Assembly (NCBI RefSeq): GCF_000974985.2 | Contig: NZ_LAVA02000064.1 | Location: 62,001 to 126,000, forward strand | Length of the DNA stretch: 64,000 bases | Source of the DNA: Streptomyces mangrovisoli | GTDB lineage: Bacteria > Actinomycetota > Actinomycetes > Streptomycetales > Streptomycetaceae | Direction of reading: 5' to 3' | Part shown: in pieces, positions 61,459-64,000 of the stretch | Layout: every line of letters starts with the position of its first letter | Position numbering within the stretch: position 1 is the stretch's first letter | Notes under the pieces: generated by a model | What the model saw: the letters and a program-made list of their open reading frames with translations, nothing else | Told to the model about the DNA's origin: nothing | Databases searched by the model: none | Translations under genes and position numbers: made by a program

Positions 61459-62097
61459 GTGGAGCAGCGCATAGGATCGAGCAGCCAGCCCCTGGGGGGC
61501 GCCGGATTCGACCCGGCCTTCATCCCCGGGCTCACCGCACCCGTGTCCGCGGAGCCGGAGGGGTCCGAGGACACGGAGCAGCCGGCCGACGAGGCCGACC
61601 TCGAGGCGAAGTCCGTGGAGGGCGAGCCCTCTGCCGAGGACGCCTCCGACGGCTCCGCGGAGGACGCCGCCGACGAGGGGTCCGGGAAGCCGGCCGACGA
61701 CGAGACCGGGGACGACGCGTCCGCGGCCGACGACGCCTCGGACGAGGACGCCTCGGACGAGGACGCCTCGGACGAGGACGCGTCGGACGAGGACGCGTCG
61801 GACGCCGACGAGGAGTCCGACGGCCCCGCCTTCGAGGCGGCGGACCGCCGCGCGAGGATCGAGGCCGACGCGACGGGCGTCCGGCTCCGCCTCGACGACC
61901 AGGCCTGCGAGTTCCGCTGGGACGAGATCGGCGCGGTCGAGACGGAGGCCCCCCGCTTCGGCAAGCGGTACACCATCACGGTCCACACCCCGGACAACCG
62001 TTGGTACCCGATCGAGATCGAGGCGGCGACCCGGGCCCGTTTCAAGGAGTGGGACGCGCAGCTGGACGCCGTCCTGGACGCCTACTTCGAGGAGTAG
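61459..62097 (+). CDS. Protein with acidic tandem repeat and small beta-rich C-terminal domain
   Basis: 212 residues from GTG at 61459 (EQRIGSSSQPLGGAGFDP). The start sits seven bases after a -10-like CATACT (61447-61452), which suggests a leaderless transcript. Residues about 35-130 are almost only Asp/Glu/Ala/Ser/Gly, including DEDAS repeated four times. The C-terminal 80 residues are a folded domain: ADATGVRLRLDDQACEFRWD, YTITVHTPDNRWYPIEIEA and a final helix, which recalls a PH-like barrel. No family firmly recognised. Confidence 0.78.
   Translation: MEQRIGSSSQPLGGAGFDPAFIPGLTAPVSAEPEGSEDTEQPADEADLEAKSVEGEPSAEDASDGSAEDAADEGSGKPADDETGDDASAADDASDEDASDEDASDEDASDEDASDADEESDGPAFEAADRRARIEADATGVRLRLDDQACEFRWDEIGAVETEAPRFGKRYTITVHTPDNRWYPIEIEAATRARFKEWDAQLDAVLDAYFEE
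61729..61800 (+). repeat. 15-base coding repeats (DEDAS)
   Basis: Four 15-base units of the type GACGAGGACGCCTCG at 61741, 61756, 61771 and 61786, preceded by a shorter unit at 61729. Units differ only by GCC/GCG in the Ala codon, so they arose by recent tandem duplication. They keep frame. Confidence 0.9.
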
Positions 62098-62118
62098 GGC
62101 GCCCGGCCGCGAGCACCC

Positions 62119-63411
62119 TCAGCCCGCCGAGAGCCACTGCGGGCTGAGGGCGATCGCCCGCAGCTGCTGCATCGTCAGCGCGGGCGCGGCGCGGGTGGCC
62201 GCGTCATGTTGCGTACCGGAGTTGAAGGCGCTGACGACGACCCGCCGCCCGTCCGTGCGCAGCGTGTCGACCGTCCACATCACCACCCCGGCGACGCCCT
62301 TGTCGCCCGGCCCCTGGTGCTGCGCGACCCGCGTGCCGTCCGCCAGCGTCTCGTCGCCGGACCCGAACAGATCCCCGGCGACATCGCTCATGTCCGGCTG
62401 CACGTTGATCTGCACGAGGCTGCGCCCCTTGCCGTCGTCGACGACGACATAGGCGTACGACCCCGCGTCGTCCTCGGACTTCCTGCTCCGCGTCACCACA
62501 TGGACCCCCTTGGGCAGCAGCGCCGCGAGGGTGCCGACGATCGGCGCGCCGCCGCTCTCGGGCGCGGGCTCGGCGGCCTGGTGCGGGTCCTCGGGTACGG
62601 CGTCGGCGAGCGGCCGCCACGCGCGCGCGGCCACGAAGTCGGTCAACTGCGCTGCTGAAAGCGGCGGTTGCGACCGCGTGACGGGGGAGTCCTTCTCCTG
62701 GGCGGCGTTCCACTCGCTGACGGAGACATGCTGCCCGGTCGGGGTGACGAGGTCGGCGGTCCAGCGCTTCGTGTCCACCCGCCGGTCCGGGTACTCGTAC
62801 CCCTGGAAGACCATGACCACCGAGCCGTCGGCGAGGCGGCGGCTGGTGCAGGCGTCGTACGGGATGGCGACCTTGTCCGGGCAGGTGACCGCCTGCCGGG
62901 CGTCCGTGCCGCCCGGCACCACCCGGTTGAGGCTGACGGAGATCCCGGCGGCGCCCTTGCCGTCGTCGTACACGACGGTGGCGTACGGGAATCCGGTGGG
63001 CTCCTCGTCGGAGCCGCGCGACCCGACGTGCGCGAAGGTGCCCTTGGGCAGCAGCTTCTCCAGTGTGCGCACCATGGCGGCACCGGTGACGGGCGCGGGG
63101 GAGGCGGTGGCGTGCGCGGTGCGGGGCGCGGCGCCGACGGACGCGGCCGCGGACGCGGGGCCGGAGCCGCCGTGCCACGGCACGAGCAGCGCCCCGCTCA
63201 CCCCGGCCAGCGCGACCCCGGCGGCGCCGGCGACGACGGCGGCCCGGCGCCGCATCCGCATCCGGCGCCCGCGCGTGGTGCCGCCGGTGACGAGTGCGTG
63301 CCGGTCGGCGTCGTAGGCGTCCCCGGCCAGCCGCAGGGCCGCGCCGAGCCGCAACTCGTACTCGTCGAGCGGCTGTTCGCTCTCGTGGTGCTCTTCAGGA
63401 CTTTCGGGCAT
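62119..63411 (-). CDS. Membrane protein with duplicated outer domain, partner of the SigE-type sigma factor
   Basis: 430 residues. The N-terminal 55 residues are cytoplasmic (LDEYELRLGAALRLAGDAYD, then RGRRMRMRRR), followed by one membrane helix (AAVVAGAAGVALAGVSGALLV). The outer part holds two related domains of about 145 residues. The first has LEKLLPKGTFAHVGSRGSDE and TVVYDDGKGAAGISVSLNRV; the second has LAALLPKGVHVVTRSRKSED and VVVDDGKGRSLVQINVQPD. Each ends in LSAAQLTDFVAAR or LTMQQLRAIALS. The position directly behind a sigma gene suggests an anti-sigma-like sensor, though no zinc anti-sigma domain is visible. Confidence 0.82.
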   Translation of the reverse strand: MPESPEEHHESEQPLDEYELRLGAALRLAGDAYDADRHALVTGGTTRGRRMRMRRRAAVVAGAAGVALAGVSGALLVPWHGGSGPASAAASVGAAPRTAHATASPAPVTGAAMVRTLEKLLPKGTFAHVGSRGSDEEPTGFPYATVVYDDGKGAAGISVSLNRVVPGGTDARQAVTCPDKVAIPYDACTSRRLADGSVVMVFQGYEYPDRRVDTKRWTADLVTPTGQHVSVSEWNAAQEKDSPVTRSQPPLSAAQLTDFVAARAWRPLADAVPEDPHQAAEPAPESGGAPIVGTLAALLPKGVHVVTRSRKSEDDAGSYAYVVVDDGKGRSLVQINVQPDMSDVAGDLFGSGDETLADGTRVAQHQGPGDKGVAGVVMWTVDTLRTDGRRVVVSAFNSGTQHDAATRAAPALTMQQLRAIALSPQWLSAG

Positions 63412-63439
63412 GACGAACCACCGTTTCCGCGAGTTGGGT

Positions 63440-63499
<60 letters not shown>

Positions 63500-63557
63500 C
63501 CGGCGGCGGGGCGCCGGACGAAGGGGGCGAGAATCGTGGGGGAACCGGGTCGGCCGC

Positions 63558-64000
63558 TCAGGGCCGCGCGTAGGCGCCCAGTTCCTCGCCGAGCAGTTCC
63601 CTCAGCCGGGCGAGGGCGCGCACGCAGCGCGTACGGACCGCGGCGGAGCTGGCGTCGAGCACGTCGGCGGTCTGCGCGATGGAGCGGTCCTCCCAGTAGC
63701 GCAGGACCACGACGGCGCGGTCCTTGGGCGGGAGCCGCCCCAGCGCGTCGAGCAGGGTGAGCCGCAGCAGCGCGGAGTCGCCGCCGTCGGAGCCGTCGGC
63801 GGCGGGCAGGTCGGGGAACACGTCCGTGGCGCGCTCGGTGCTGCTGCGGCGGCGCTGGTGGGCGAGGAAGGTACGGGTGAGGACGGTCTGCGCGTAGCCG
63901 GCGGGGTTGCCGACGCGGCTGACGCGCGCCCAGCGGACGTAGAGCCGCCCCAGGGTCTCCTGGACGAGGTCCTCGGCGAGGTGGGTGTCCCCGGCGGCGA
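63558..64000 (-). CDS. SigE-family ECF RNA polymerase sigma factor (5' end beyond the window)
   Basis: The last 147 codons are in the window; the start is cut off by the window edge. Region 2 is seen as HLAEDLVQETLGRLYVRWAR, and region 4 as LGRLPPKDRAVVVLRYWEDR followed by AQTADVLDASSAAVRTRCVR. The spacing fits the short SigE-like sigma-70 family of actinomycetes. It directs polymerase to a small regulon, typically in response to an envelope or surface signal. The membrane protein downstream on the same strand is the likely controller. Confidence 0.9.
   Translation of the reverse strand, partial: AAGDTHLAEDLVQETLGRLYVRWARVSRVGNPAGYAQTVLTRTFLAHQRRRSSTERATDVFPDLPAADGSDGGDSALLRLTLLDALGRLPPKDRAVVVLRYWEDRSIAQTADVLDASSAAVRTRCVRALARLRELLGEELGAYARP

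Overview
The window is a 64 kb piece of a Streptomyces (or close actinomycete) chromosome. The DNA is very GC-rich, with strong G/C in third codon positions. Many starts are GTG, Shine-Dalgarno sequences are of the GGAGG type, and many neighbouring genes overlap by ATGA or GTGA. The mycothiol amidase gene mca, its DUF4307 neighbour, a GTP-dependent PEP carboxykinase and SigE-type sigma factors also fit. From memory, the order metB - ilvA - greA - mca - trhA - pckG resembles the conserved core arm of Streptomyces chromosomes. No tRNA, rRNA, IS element, integrase, prophage or CRISPR array was seen.

Layout. 1-6100: end of an acyl-CoA synthetase, a secreted FG-GAP protein, an XRE regulator divergent from a flavin oxidoreductase, a serine beta-lactamase-like hydrolase and a membrane-anchored protein of unknown function. 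6100-13700: an array of DnaA-box-like sites, metB, a sigma-like/small membrane protein pair, a MarR regulator, ilvA, a DrrA/DrrB-type ABC exporter behind a promoter with a built-in operator, and greA. 13700-26700: mca and partners, a large P-loop/TPR protein, a thioredoxin-fold YyaL-like protein, a Mut7-C protein, an MFS exporter with its TetR regulator, trhA and pckG. 26700-37200: a signalling block. It holds a Ser/Thr kinase, a YbjN protein, a membrane protein, a VWA protein, a PP2C phosphatase and a degenerate membrane-anchored kinase (a TerY-P-like triad). Facing it is an operon with TelA, two solute-binding-like membrane proteins (one fused to VWA) and a coiled-coil membrane protein. 37300-47060: an aminotransferase, a secreted serine protease and a D-amino-acid catabolism locus (D-aminoacylase, PLP deaminase, PfkB kinase with a long repeat tail, IclR, RidA).

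47250-61400 is the most unusual part. A macro-domain protein, a MbcA/ParS-like antitoxin candidate, a RES-domain NAD+-phosphorylase candidate and a 1430-residue TPR-CHAT protease run in one direction. A caspase-family protease converges on them. Next comes a small uncharacterised gene, then a tightly overlapping operon (coiled-coil membrane protein, Pro/Ala-rich protein, helical protein) and a Ycf46-like AAA ATPase. The gene content suggests a conflict, cell-death or stress-response module; that is inference from families and neighbourhood. The window ends with a protein carrying an acidic repeat and a SigE-family sigma factor (cut by the window edge) followed by its membrane-anchored partner.

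The most interesting small-scale DNA features are the 21-bp-phased DnaA-box array (6130-6224), a 23-bp tandem repeat that makes a ladder of overlapping mini-ORFs leading to the PP2C start codon (30597-30705), and the 36-codon repeat in the PfkB kinase tail.
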